A stretch of 14,655 nucleotides of DNA from Kytococcus schroeteri (GCF_002847825.1 NZ_PKIZ01000030.1:1-14655); one strand, 5' to 3'. Positions 7,044 through 13,987 are shown, counted from the stretch's first letter. Notes: generated from the letters alone by a model not told the origin. Numbers and translations: made by a program.

Positions 7044-9278
7044 TCAGTCGCGGTCCTCGTCGCCCTGTCCGACCCCGCCGGGGCGGGCGGGCCACCAGAC
7101 CCGGTCGCCCACGAGGTCGACCACGGCCGGCACCACCACGGTGCGCACCAGCAGGGTGTCCACGAGGATGCCCAGACCCACGATGATGCCCACCTGCGTC
7201 AGGGTGATGAGCGGCAGCACGCCGAGCACCACGAACACCGCGGCCAACACGATGCCGGCGCTGGTGATGACCCCGCCGGTGGCCGCGACGGCCCGCACCA
7301 TCGCCGAGGGGGTGTCGGGGCGCCGGCCGGCCACGAGCTCCTCCCGGGCGCGCACCACGAGGAAGATCGTGTAGTCGATGCCCAGGGCCACCAGGAACAG
7401 GAAGGCGTACAGCGGCACGGAGGTGTCCAGCGCCGGGAAGCCGAAGACGTGCTCGCTGAGCAGTGCGCCCGCCCCCATCGCCGCCAACGACCCGATGACG
7501 CTGATGAGCACCAGCAGCACCGGTGCCACCAGCGAGCGCAGCACCACCACGAGCACCACCAGCACCATCACCAACATGAGCGGCAGGATCACCGTCATGT
7601 CGCGGATCACGCCGGCGCGCTGGTCCACCGCCTGGGCCTCGCTGCCGCCCACCAGGGTGCCAGCGGCGGCACCGGAGGCGGCTTCGCGCACGGACTCCAC
7701 CACCGATCGCGCCTCGGCGCTGGCGGGGGCGGTGTCCAAGGTCACCTGGACCCGCTGCCAGGTCCGGCCGTCCACGGTGGCGGCCTCGCCCGGGCGGGCG
7801 CCGGTCACGCCCTCCACGCCGTCCATCGCGGTGATCACCTCGGCGGTCTCGGGGGCCGGGGGAGTCCCCGGCTGGCCGCCCTCTTGGCCCGCGGGGGGAC
7901 CCGCCTCGTCCGCACCCGGGGGCGTGCCGGCCTGGTCACCACCCGCCGGCGGACCGTCTCCTGGCTCCCGGGGGGCGGGCGCCTCCTCCACCGGTACCAG
8001 CACGTCCAACGGGGTGGCGGCCCCGGCCGGGTAGTGCTCCTCGAGGGTCTCCAACCCGGCCACGGACTCGGCCTCCACCCGGAACTGGTCGGCCTGGGAG
8101 AGCCCGATGCGGGTGCCCACCAGGCCCAGCGCCATCGCGCCGAGGACGAGCAGCGAGGCCACGAGCACCGTCGCCGGGCGGCGAACCACGGCGGTGGCGA
8201 TGCGGTGCCACGGGCCGGACTCGGTGCGGTCGGGCTGGCCGGGGCGGGGAACGAACGGCCAGAACAGGCCACGGCCGCACACCGCCAGCGCTGCCGGCAG
8301 CAGGGTGAGCGCAAAGAGCACCGCCACCAGCAGGCCCACGGTGGCGGCCACGCCCAGTGAGCGGGTGGCCGGCTGCACCGCCATCACCAGCAGCGCCAAC
8401 GTGAGCACCACGGTGAGGTTGCTGGCCCCGATGGCGGGCAGCGCCGCCCGCCACGCACGGGCCAGTGCCCATCGGTGCTCGGGGGTGTCGCGCAGCTCGT
8501 CGCGGTAGCGGCTCACCAGCAGGAGGGCGTAGTTGGTGCCGGCACCGAACACCAGCACGCTGGTGATGCCGGAGGTGGACCCGTCGAAGGCCAGGCCGGT
8601 GGCCTCGGTGAGGGTTCCGGCCACGAGTGCGGCCACCCGGTCGGCCAGGGCCACCACCACCAGCGGCACCAGCCACAGCACGGGGGAGCGGTAGGTCACC
8701 AGCAGCAGCACCGCCACCACGGCCGCAGTCACCAGCAGCAACCGCACGTCGGCCCCGGCGAAGGCGTTGGAGACGTCGGCGGCGAAACCGGCCGCACCGG
8801 TCACCTCGGCTGTGGTGTCGGGGGCCAGGTCGTCGGTGGCGTCGCGGAGCGCCTGCACGACTTCCGGGCCGTCGGCGTCCAGGGCGTCGGAGACCACCGG
8901 TACCACCAGCAGGGCCGCCTTCCCGTCCTCGCTGGGCAGCGGTCCGGTCACCCGGGCGTCGTCGGGGCGGGCGTCGGCCGGTAGGGCCTCCAGCAGGTCG
9001 GGCCCGGTCTTCCCGAGCGCGCCCAGGGTCGCCTCGTCCAGGCGGCCGCCGTCCTCGGTCGTCACGACCACCACGGCGGGGGCGGTGTCACCGCCGGGAA
9101 AGCCCTCCAGCACCCGGGAGACCTGGGCGGACTCGGCGTCCTCGGGCAGGGCCGCCGGGGCGTTGGCGCTGCCGGCACCGGGCAGCAGCACCAGCGCGGC
9201 CGCGGCCAGGGCCAGCATGAGCAGGGCCACCAGCGGGGCTGTCACGCGGCCGGTCAACCACGTGGCCGGGCCGGTCAC
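7044..9278 (-). CDS. MMPL/RND-superfamily transporter
   Basis: A 744-residue polytopic membrane protein of the MMPL family, whose members export lipids or hydrophobic compounds using the proton gradient. The order is: first membrane helix (about 11-35), an extracytoplasmic porter loop, a helix bundle containing FGAGTNYALLLVSRYRDEL (N249, Y250), a seventh helix after about residue 360, a second porter loop, and a C-terminal bundle with GIDYTIFLVVRAREEL (D635, Y636). The paired GxDY motifs normally carry the proton-relay Asp-Tyr pairs; here the first Asp is Asn. The second porter loop has a Pro/Gly/Glu-rich low-complexity insert (about 427-478). The GTG at 9276-9278 is the only usable in-frame start: the frame is open farther upstream without ATG, GTG or TTG. 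It is divergent from a FadD-type ligase. Substrate unknown. Confidence 0.93.
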   Translation of the reverse strand: MTGPATWLTGRVTAPLVALLMLALAAAALVLLPGAGSANAPAALPEDAESAQVSRVLEGFPGGDTAPAVVVVTTEDGGRLDEATLGALGKTGPDLLEALPADARPDDARVTGPLPSEDGKAALLVVPVVSDALDADGPEVVQALRDATDDLAPDTTAEVTGAAGFAADVSNAFAGADVRLLLVTAAVVAVLLLVTYRSPVLWLVPLVVVALADRVAALVAGTLTEATGLAFDGSTSGITSVLVFGAGTNYALLLVSRYRDELRDTPEHRWALARAWRAALPAIGASNLTVVLTLALLVMAVQPATRSLGVAATVGLLVAVLFALTLLPAALAVCGRGLFWPFVPRPGQPDRTESGPWHRIATAVVRRPATVLVASLLVLGAMALGLVGTRIGLSQADQFRVEAESVAGLETLEEHYPAGAATPLDVLVPVEEAPAPREPGDGPPAGGDQAGTPPGADEAGPPAGQEGGQPGTPPAPETAEVITAMDGVEGVTGARPGEAATVDGRTWQRVQVTLDTAPASAEARSVVESVREAASGAAAGTLVGGSEAQAVDQRAGVIRDMTVILPLMLVMVLVVLVVVLRSLVAPVLLVLISVIGSLAAMGAGALLSEHVFGFPALDTSVPLYAFLFLVALGIDYTIFLVVRAREELVAGRRPDTPSAMVRAVAATGGVITSAGIVLAAVFVVLGVLPLITLTQVGIIVGLGILVDTLLVRTVVVPAVVDLVGDRVWWPARPGGVGQGDEDRD

Positions 9279-9431
9279 CGCCTCGCTGGTGTGGCCCTCC
9301 GGCTCTGGCCAGTGGGCGCGGCCCGTGCCCGGTTGCGGACCCTCCTGGGTGGTGGAACCGGTGGGGCGGGGAGCGCGGGTGGCCGATATGACCGGATTCT
9401 CTCAGGGTGCCCGCCTCATCCGCGGTGCGAG

Positions 9432-9449
9432 TCGTGGCCGAATCGTGAC
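9432..9449 (+). promoter_or_regulatory. Shared 18-bp motif, copy 2, in the MMPL/fadD divergent region
   Basis: TCGTGGCCGAATCGTGAC, one mismatch from the copy at 6992-7009. It lies 57-74 bp upstream of the acyl-CoA synthetase start and 154-171 bp upstream of the MMPL start, so it could act on either gene. The direct-repeat layout CGTGGC-N5-CGTGAC suggests a response-regulator site; the regulator is unknown. Confidence 0.4.
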
Positions 9450-9492
9450 CCACACTCCCCGTGCGCCACCCCCGCGGCAGGGGGCGGACAAG

Positions 9493-9498
9493 TACGCT
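9493..9498 (+). promoter_or_regulatory. -10 element placed for a leaderless fadD-type transcript
   Basis: TACGCT ends exactly 7 nt before the ATG at 9506, so transcription would start on or next to the A of the start codon. The 7 nt between are GC followed by a C-run with no Shine-Dalgarno sequence, which fits leaderless initiation, common in actinobacteria. The same hexamer is found upstream of acs. Confidence 0.55.
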
Positions 9499-9505
9499 GC
9501 CCCCC

Positions 9506-11326
9506 ATGGCCACGTCGACGATGACCACCTGGTGGAAGGACACTCCGCCGCAGCACCTGCCCGGACTCCTCCACGGCACCGCGGCCGAGTTCCCCGACCG
9601 CGTGCTGGTGAACCGCCGCCAGGGCCAGACCTGGGTGGACCTCACCGCGCAGCAGTTCCTCGACCACGTCAACAGCGTGGCCCGCGGGCTGGTGGCTGCC
9701 GGCGTGGAGCCCGAGGACCGCGTGGTGCTCATGGGCAAGACGCGCTACGAGTGGGCGCTGCTCGACTTCGCCATCCTCTCCACCGGGGCCGTCACGGTGC
9801 CGGTGTACGAGACCAGCTCGACCGACCAGCTGGCCTGGATCATGGAGAACTCCCGCGTCACCTGGGCGCTCGTGGAGTCCGATGCGATGGCGGCCACCGC
9901 CCGCGCGGCGGCCGCAGCGGCCGGCACGGAGCTCCAGGGTGTCTGGGCCATGGACGGGAAGGTCACCGAGGACCTCGACCAGCTCATCGCCGGCGGCGCC
10001 GAGGTGGAGCAGGCCGAGATCGACCGCCGCTGCGAGGGCCTGCAGCCGGAGACGCTCGCCACCCTCATCTACACCTCGGGCACCACGGGCCGCCCGAAGG
10101 CGTGCATGCTGCCGCACCGCGCCTTCATCGACGAGGTGACCGCCGCCTACGAGGGCCTGCCGGAGCTCTTCGAGGACGAGGCCTCCACCCTGCTCTTCCT
10201 GCCGCTCGCGCACGTCTTCGGCCGCATGGTGCACTTCGCCGTCATCGGCGCCGGCGCCCGCACGGGCCACTCCGACATCGCCCGCGTCACCAAGGACCTG
10301 CCGGTCTTCAGGCCCACCTTCGTGCTCGCCGTGCCGCGTGTCTTCGAGAAGATCTACGAGTCGGCGCACCTCAAGGCCACCCGTGCGGGGCGCGGCAAGG
10401 TGTTCGAGGCGGCCACGAAGGTGGCCATCGCCTACTCGCGTGCCCTGGACTCCGGCCGCGTGCCGGTGGTGCTGCGCGCCCGCCACGCCCTGTTCGACCG
10501 TCTCGTCTACCGCAAGGTGCAGGCGGCGTTCGGTGGGCAGCTGGCGTGGGCCATCTCCGGCGGTGCCGCCCTGGGGGAGCGCCTGGGCCATTACTTCCGC
10601 GGCATGGGCGTGAACGTCCTGGAGGGCTGGGGCCTCACGGAGACCTCCGCGGCGGCCGCGGTGAACCGCCCCTCGATGCAGAAGATCGGCACCGTGGGCG
10701 TGCCGCTGCCCGGGTTCGAGGCCCGTCTGGACGCCGAGGGCGTCATCCAGGTGCGGGGCGGCCACGTGTTCACCGGCTACGAGAACAACGCCGAGGCCAC
10801 CGCCGAGGTGCTGGCCGACGACGGCTGGTTCTCCACCGGCGACCTGGGTCAGGTGGACGAGGACGGCTACCTGCGCATCATCGGCCGGGCCAAGGACATC
10901 CTCGTGACGGCGGCCGGCAAGAACGTGGCCCCCGGCCCGCTGGAGGACATCCTCCGCGGCGACCGGCTGGTGAGCCAGGCGATGGTGGTGGGCGACGGAC
11001 GCCCCACGGTGATGGCCCTGGTGACCCTCGACGAGGAGCAGGTCCCCGAGTGGCTCAAGGAGCACCACCGCGAGGTCGTGCCGGTGTCCGAGCTGGTGGA
11101 CGACCCGCAGGTGCGCGAGGTGGTGCAGCGTGCCGTGGACCGCGCCAACTGGTCGGTGAGCAAGGCCGAGGCCATCAAGAAGTTCACCATCCTGCCGCGG
11201 GACTTCTCGCTGGAGGAGGAGGAGATCACCAACTCCCTCAAGGTGCGCCGCCACGTGGTGATGGAGCACTTCGCGCAGGAGATCGAGGCGATGTACGGCA
11301 AGAACACCTCCCCGTTCCGTGACTGA
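9506..11326 (+). CDS. Long-chain fatty acid--CoA ligase, FadD15-like
   Basis: A 606-residue AMP-binding enzyme of the longer fatty-acyl-CoA synthetase type (FAA1/FadD15 class), making long-chain acyl-CoA from free fatty acid, ATP and CoA. Motifs: GAVTVPVYETSS near the N-terminus, YTSGTTGRPKAC (from Y189), FLPLAHVFGRM, EGWGLTET (373-380), STGDLG with D446, GRAKDILVTAAGKNVAP, and the C-terminal lysine in ITNSLKVRR (K579). The conserved Gly after the Pro-Lys of the phosphate-binding loop is Ala199, a mild variation. The ATG at 9506 was chosen from the promoter spacing; the frame extends slightly upstream. It heads a cluster with the App1-like gene, whose GTG overlaps this stop by 8 nt. The divergent MMPL transporter is a plausible partner in lipid handling, by analogy with mycobacterial FadD-MmpL clusters only. 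Confidence 0.92.
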   Translation: MATSTMTTWWKDTPPQHLPGLLHGTAAEFPDRVLVNRRQGQTWVDLTAQQFLDHVNSVARGLVAAGVEPEDRVVLMGKTRYEWALLDFAILSTGAVTVPVYETSSTDQLAWIMENSRVTWALVESDAMAATARAAAAAAGTELQGVWAMDGKVTEDLDQLIAGGAEVEQAEIDRRCEGLQPETLATLIYTSGTTGRPKACMLPHRAFIDEVTAAYEGLPELFEDEASTLLFLPLAHVFGRMVHFAVIGAGARTGHSDIARVTKDLPVFRPTFVLAVPRVFEKIYESAHLKATRAGRGKVFEAATKVAIAYSRALDSGRVPVVLRARHALFDRLVYRKVQAAFGGQLAWAISGGAALGERLGHYFRGMGVNVLEGWGLTETSAAAAVNRPSMQKIGTVGVPLPGFEARLDAEGVIQVRGGHVFTGYENNAEATAEVLADDGWFSTGDLGQVDEDGYLRIIGRAKDILVTAAGKNVAPGPLEDILRGDRLVSQAMVVGDGRPTVMALVTLDEEQVPEWLKEHHREVVPVSELVDDPQVREVVQRAVDRANWSVSKAEAIKKFTILPRDFSLEEEEITNSLKVRRHVVMEHFAQEIEAMYGKNTSPFRD

Positions 11327-12443
11327 CCAGCAGCTGGCCACGGCCAAGCCGCACTACGCGGCGCGCTGGGAGAACCGCATACGCGGCCGGGTGGCTGACG
11401 TGCTGCGCTCCCGGGGCTGGCTGCCCCACCCGGCGGCGTTCACCGGGTACGGGACCACCGAGGCCGCCCGCGTCTACGCGCGGATCCAGCTGCGCCGCCC
11501 GGAGCGTCCGGGCGCCCTGCCGGCGACGGTGGCCGACGTGCAGCAGTTCCTCACCCGCCGCGGGTGGCGGGCCTTCGTCAGCGCCCCCGATGCGGGGGTG
11601 CCCGTCAAGGTCACGCTGGGTGCGGCCACGATCATGGCCCGCGCCGACCGGGGCGGCTACGTGGAGCAGGTCGTCGGTGGCCACGGCCTGCCGCCGGGCA
11701 CGCACCGGGTGACCTTCGAGTGCCCGGGCGGGGCCACCGCGGAGGCGGACGTGCACATCGCCGACCCGGCTGCCCGCATCGGGTTGGTGAGCGACATCGA
11801 CGACACGGTGATCAGCACGCACCTGCCGCGCCCCCTCATCGCGGCGTGGAACACCTTCGTGCTCACCGAGCAGGCGCGCACGGTGGTGCCGGGCATGGCC
11901 GACGCCTACCGGGCGGTGCTGTCCGCGCACCCGGGGGCGCCGGTCTTCTACCTCTCCACGGGCGCGTGGAACACCCAGCCGTTCCTGCACCGCTTCCTGC
12001 GCCGCCACGACCTCCCGGCCGGCGCCCTGCTGCTCACCGACTGGGGCCCCACCAACACGGGGTGGTTCCGCTCCGGGCGCGAGCACAAGACCCGCCACCT
12101 GCAGCGCCTGGCCCGCGAGTTCCCGGACGTGCGCTGGGTGCTCGTGGGCGACGACGGCCAGCACGACCCGGCCATCTACGACGAGTTCGCCGATGCCCAC
12201 CCGGGGCACGTGGCGGCCATCGCCATCCGGCAGCTCACCGTCATCGAACAGACGCTGAGCCGGGGCCTGCCCATCGCCCTCGCCGAGCTGGTGCGCAAGC
12301 ACCGTGGGCGGGTGCCGGTCCTCGCCGCGGGCGACGGGTTCGGGCTGCTGCCGCAGCTGCTGCGCGCTGTGGGTGGCCGCGCCGAGGGGGGCGCGCCGGC
12401 CCCCGGGGAGCCGCGCGCTGCGGTGGAGGGCCCGCGTGCCTGA
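11319..12443 (+). CDS. App1-family (DUF2183) phosphatidate-phosphatase-like protein
   Basis: A 374-residue protein matching the App1 catalytic-domain family, HAD-type phosphatases related to yeast phosphatidate phosphatase App1. The catalytic DxDxT motif is intact: SDIDDTV with D159 and D161. It is followed by FYLSTGAWNTQPFLHRFLRRHDLPAG, LLTDWGPT, a conserved HK and VLVGDDGQHDPAIY (D278, D279), all typical of this family. Residues 1-150 form the N-terminal domain seen in bacterial members. No signal peptide or membrane segment is apparent. The likely activity is dephosphorylation of phosphatidic acid to diacylglycerol, which would suit its place behind an acyl-CoA synthetase, but bacterial members are little characterised. 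The GTG at 11319 overlaps the ligase stop by 8 nt, suggesting translational coupling; no separate ribosome binding site is clear. The Gly/Ala/Pro-rich tail (about 350-374) is probably disordered. Confidence 0.88.
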   Translation: MTDQQLATAKPHYAARWENRIRGRVADVLRSRGWLPHPAAFTGYGTTEAARVYARIQLRRPERPGALPATVADVQQFLTRRGWRAFVSAPDAGVPVKVTLGAATIMARADRGGYVEQVVGGHGLPPGTHRVTFECPGGATAEADVHIADPAARIGLVSDIDDTVISTHLPRPLIAAWNTFVLTEQARTVVPGMADAYRAVLSAHPGAPVFYLSTGAWNTQPFLHRFLRRHDLPAGALLLTDWGPTNTGWFRSGREHKTRHLQRLAREFPDVRWVLVGDDGQHDPAIYDEFADAHPGHVAAIAIRQLTVIEQTLSRGLPIALAELVRKHRGRVPVLAAGDGFGLLPQLLRAVGGRAEGGAPAPGEPRAAVEGPRA

Positions 12444-13380
12444 GCTGCCCGAGGTGGAGGGCCTGGCCGTCTCGTTGGGCGAGCGGCTGGCCGACCGCGT
12501 GGTGGCCGACGTGGCGCTGGCCAGCTTCAGCGCGCTCAAGACGGTGGACGTGCTGCCGCAGTCGCTGCACGGGCGGCCGGTGGACGGGGTCCGCCGTTAC
12601 GGCAAGCTGCTGGACGTGGTGGTGGACGGCACCCACGTGGTGGTGCACCTCATGCGTGCCGGGTGGGTGCAGTGGCACGAGCAGGTGCCGCGCACGCGCC
12701 TGCGGCCGGGCGGGAAGTCGCCGGTGGCGCTGCGGGTGACGCTCGACGACGGCTCGGGCTTCGACCTCACCGAGGCCGGCACCCGCAAGGGTCTGTCGGT
12801 GTGGATGACCGACGACCTCACCACCGTGGAGCAGCTCACCTCGCTCGGGCCCGATGCGGTGAGCCTGCGCCCGCCGCTGGAGTCGCCGCCGCTGGTGGCC
12901 GTGGACACCGCCACCGGGGAGGTGGGTGTCACCGCGTCGACCACGGCGGAGGAGCGGCACTTGTTCTGGGCCGGCGTGCTGGCCGACCGGCGCACGCAGG
13001 TGAAGCGGGTGCTGCGTGACCAGTCGGTGGTGAGCGGCATCGGTAACGGGTGGTCCGACGAGGTGCTGCACACGGCGCGGCTCAGCCCGTTCGCGCTGGG
13101 GGCGAGCCTGGGCGCCGACGAGGTGGGGCGGTTGGCCGAGGCGGTGCACGGGGTGCTGGTGGCGGCCACCGAGCGGGCCGTGGGGTCGGCGCCCGAGGAG
13201 CTCAAGGACGGTAAGCGTGGCGGCATGGCTGTGCACGGGCGCACCGGGGAGGCGTGCCCGGTGTGCGGCGACGTGGTGCGCGAGGTGACCTACGCCGACA
13301 GCTCGCTGCAGTACTGCGCCACCTGCCAGACCGGCGGGCAGGTGCTGGCCGACCGGAGCACGAGCAGGTTCGTCAAGTAG
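12436..13380 (+). CDS. Fpg/Nei-family DNA glycosylase
   Basis: A 314-residue base-excision-repair enzyme (DNA glycosylase/AP lyase for oxidised bases). The N-terminus after Met is PELPEVEG, giving the catalytic Pro2 (Schiff base) and Glu3. Further family marks: RRYGKLLDV with K57, HLMRAGW, EAGTRKG, the helix-two-turn-helix VVSGIGNGWSDEVL, and a C-terminal zinc finger C274-x2-C277-x16-C294-x2-C297. The finger arginine expected five residues before the third cysteine is replaced by Ser289 (in ADSSLQYC). That places it in a divergent actinobacterial subgroup rather than classical MutM, so I give no symbol. The GTG at 12436 is fixed by the need for Pro2 and overlaps the upstream stop by 8 nt, so it is probably coupled to the App1-like gene. 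The substrate range may differ from 8-oxoguanine. Confidence 0.92.
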   Translation: MPELPEVEGLAVSLGERLADRVVADVALASFSALKTVDVLPQSLHGRPVDGVRRYGKLLDVVVDGTHVVVHLMRAGWVQWHEQVPRTRLRPGGKSPVALRVTLDDGSGFDLTEAGTRKGLSVWMTDDLTTVEQLTSLGPDAVSLRPPLESPPLVAVDTATGEVGVTASTTAEERHLFWAGVLADRRTQVKRVLRDQSVVSGIGNGWSDEVLHTARLSPFALGASLGADEVGRLAEAVHGVLVAATERAVGSAPEELKDGKRGGMAVHGRTGEACPVCGDVVREVTYADSSLQYCATCQTGGQVLADRSTSRFVK

Positions 13381-13383
13381 CCG

Positions 13384-13405
13384 GCCCGGGCGCGGGTTGC
13401 CGGGC
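13384..13405 (+). terminator. Possible hairpin after the glycosylase gene
   Basis: GCCCGG (13384-13389) can pair with CCGGGC (13400-13405) across a 10-nt loop, starting 3 bp after the TAG stop. There is no T-run. Low confidence, as such pairs are frequent at this GC content. Confidence 0.25.
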
Positions 13406-13429
13406 ACAGACTGCCGGGAGCAGCCCGAG

Positions 13430-13544
13430 GGGCAACCGGTCGACCCCTGCGACGCACCGTGGGCAACCGGTTGACCCCTGCGGCGCACCGTGGGCAACCG
13501 GTTGACCCCGCGACAGTCACCAGGTCAACCGGTTGCCCACGGTG
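13430..13544. repeat. Phased array of four CAACCGGTTG palindromes with a 31-bp period
   Basis: Palindromic cores begin at 13433 (CAACCGGTCG, one mismatch), 13464, 13495 and 13526, each exactly 31 bp apart. The first two full units (13430-13460 and 13461-13491) are direct repeats of 31 bp differing at two positions. The fourth copy keeps the phase but its flanks are inverted: 13486-13507 and 13523-13544 form a perfect 22-bp inverted repeat around a 15-nt spacer. The array ends 39 bp before the rhodanese start. The core is of the AACCGGTT type seen in LacI-family operators, and 31 bp is close to three helical turns, so it may be a multi-site operator. A REP-like intergenic element is the main alternative. 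Confidence 0.8.
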
Positions 13545-13571
13545 GGCGGGGCATGCGGCCGGCGCACCTGC

Positions 13572-13577
13572 GATGCT
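13572..13577 (+). promoter_or_regulatory. Possible -10 of the rhodanese gene
   Basis: GATGCT, preceded by an extended -10-like TGC, ends 6 nt before the ATG at 13584. The geometry resembles the leaderless arrangement at 9493-9506. The match to TANNNT is imperfect. It would lie just downstream of the palindrome array. Confidence 0.3.
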
Positions 13578-13583
13578 GGGGGC

Positions 13584-13901
13584 ATGGAGAACATCACCCC
13601 GCAGGACCTGTCCGACGACGCCGTGGTGCTGGACGTGCGCGAGCCCGACGAGTGGGCGGCCGGCCACGCGCCGAACGCCGTGCACATCCCGCTGGGCGAC
13701 GTGGCCGCCCGCATGGGCGAGCTGCCCGAGACCGACGGCCCGCTGCCGGTGATCTGCCGCTCCGGTGGCCGCTCCGCCCGGGCTGCCCAGTACCTGGAGG
13801 CCCAGGGCTACGACGTGGTGAACGTCGACGGCGGCATGCGCCTGTGGGGCGAGCAGGGCAAGGCGATGGTGGCCGACTCCGGGGAGCCGCAGGTCATCTG
13901 A
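13584..13901 (+). CDS. Rhodanese-like domain protein (single domain)
   Basis: A 105-residue single-domain rhodanese, a cytoplasmic sulfur-carrier/sulfurtransferase fold. Motifs: VVLDVREPDEWAAGHAPNAVHIPLGD near the N-terminus and the active-site loop CRSGGRS with catalytic Cys58 and Arg63, followed by YDVVNVDGGMRLW. The six-residue loop after Cys fits sulfurtransferases rather than Cdc25-like phosphatases, which have a longer loop. There is no signal peptide. The ATG at 13584 gives the standard start for this family; an in-frame GTG at 13533 would fall inside the palindrome array and is unlikely. Only a G-run immediately precedes the ATG, so leaderless or weakly led translation is possible. 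Its sulfur acceptor cannot be inferred from the neighbours. Confidence 0.92.
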   Translation: MENITPQDLSDDAVVLDVREPDEWAAGHAPNAVHIPLGDVAARMGELPETDGPLPVICRSGGRSARAAQYLEAQGYDVVNVDGGMRLWGEQGKAMVADSGEPQVI

Positions 13902-13970
13902 CGGGCCGCCGGGCCGCAGGACTCTCCGGGTTCCGCACAGTTCTCCGGAAACCTTCGCCGCACCTCCGGC

Positions 13971-13987
13971 CCACCCCTCGATGACGC
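13971..13987 (+). repeat. 17-bp direct repeat, left copy
   Basis: CCACCCCTCGATGACGC lies 70 bp after the rhodanese stop and is repeated perfectly at 14536-14552, just beyond the next lipoprotein gene. The two copies are 565 bp apart. Confidence 0.75.

Noticed and set aside
9416..11347. A 643-codon minus-strand frame opposite the FadD15-like gene
   Set aside because: Antisense shadow with His/Gly/Val-rich composition; the plus strand has all the CoA ligase motifs.
13430..13544. CRISPR-like array
   Set aside because: Units are contiguous 31-bp repeats without unique spacers, the last unit is inverted, and no cas gene is near.
13430..13544. Replication-origin iterons or DnaA boxes
   Set aside because: No replication gene nearby, no DnaA-box consensus and no AT-rich unwinding region.
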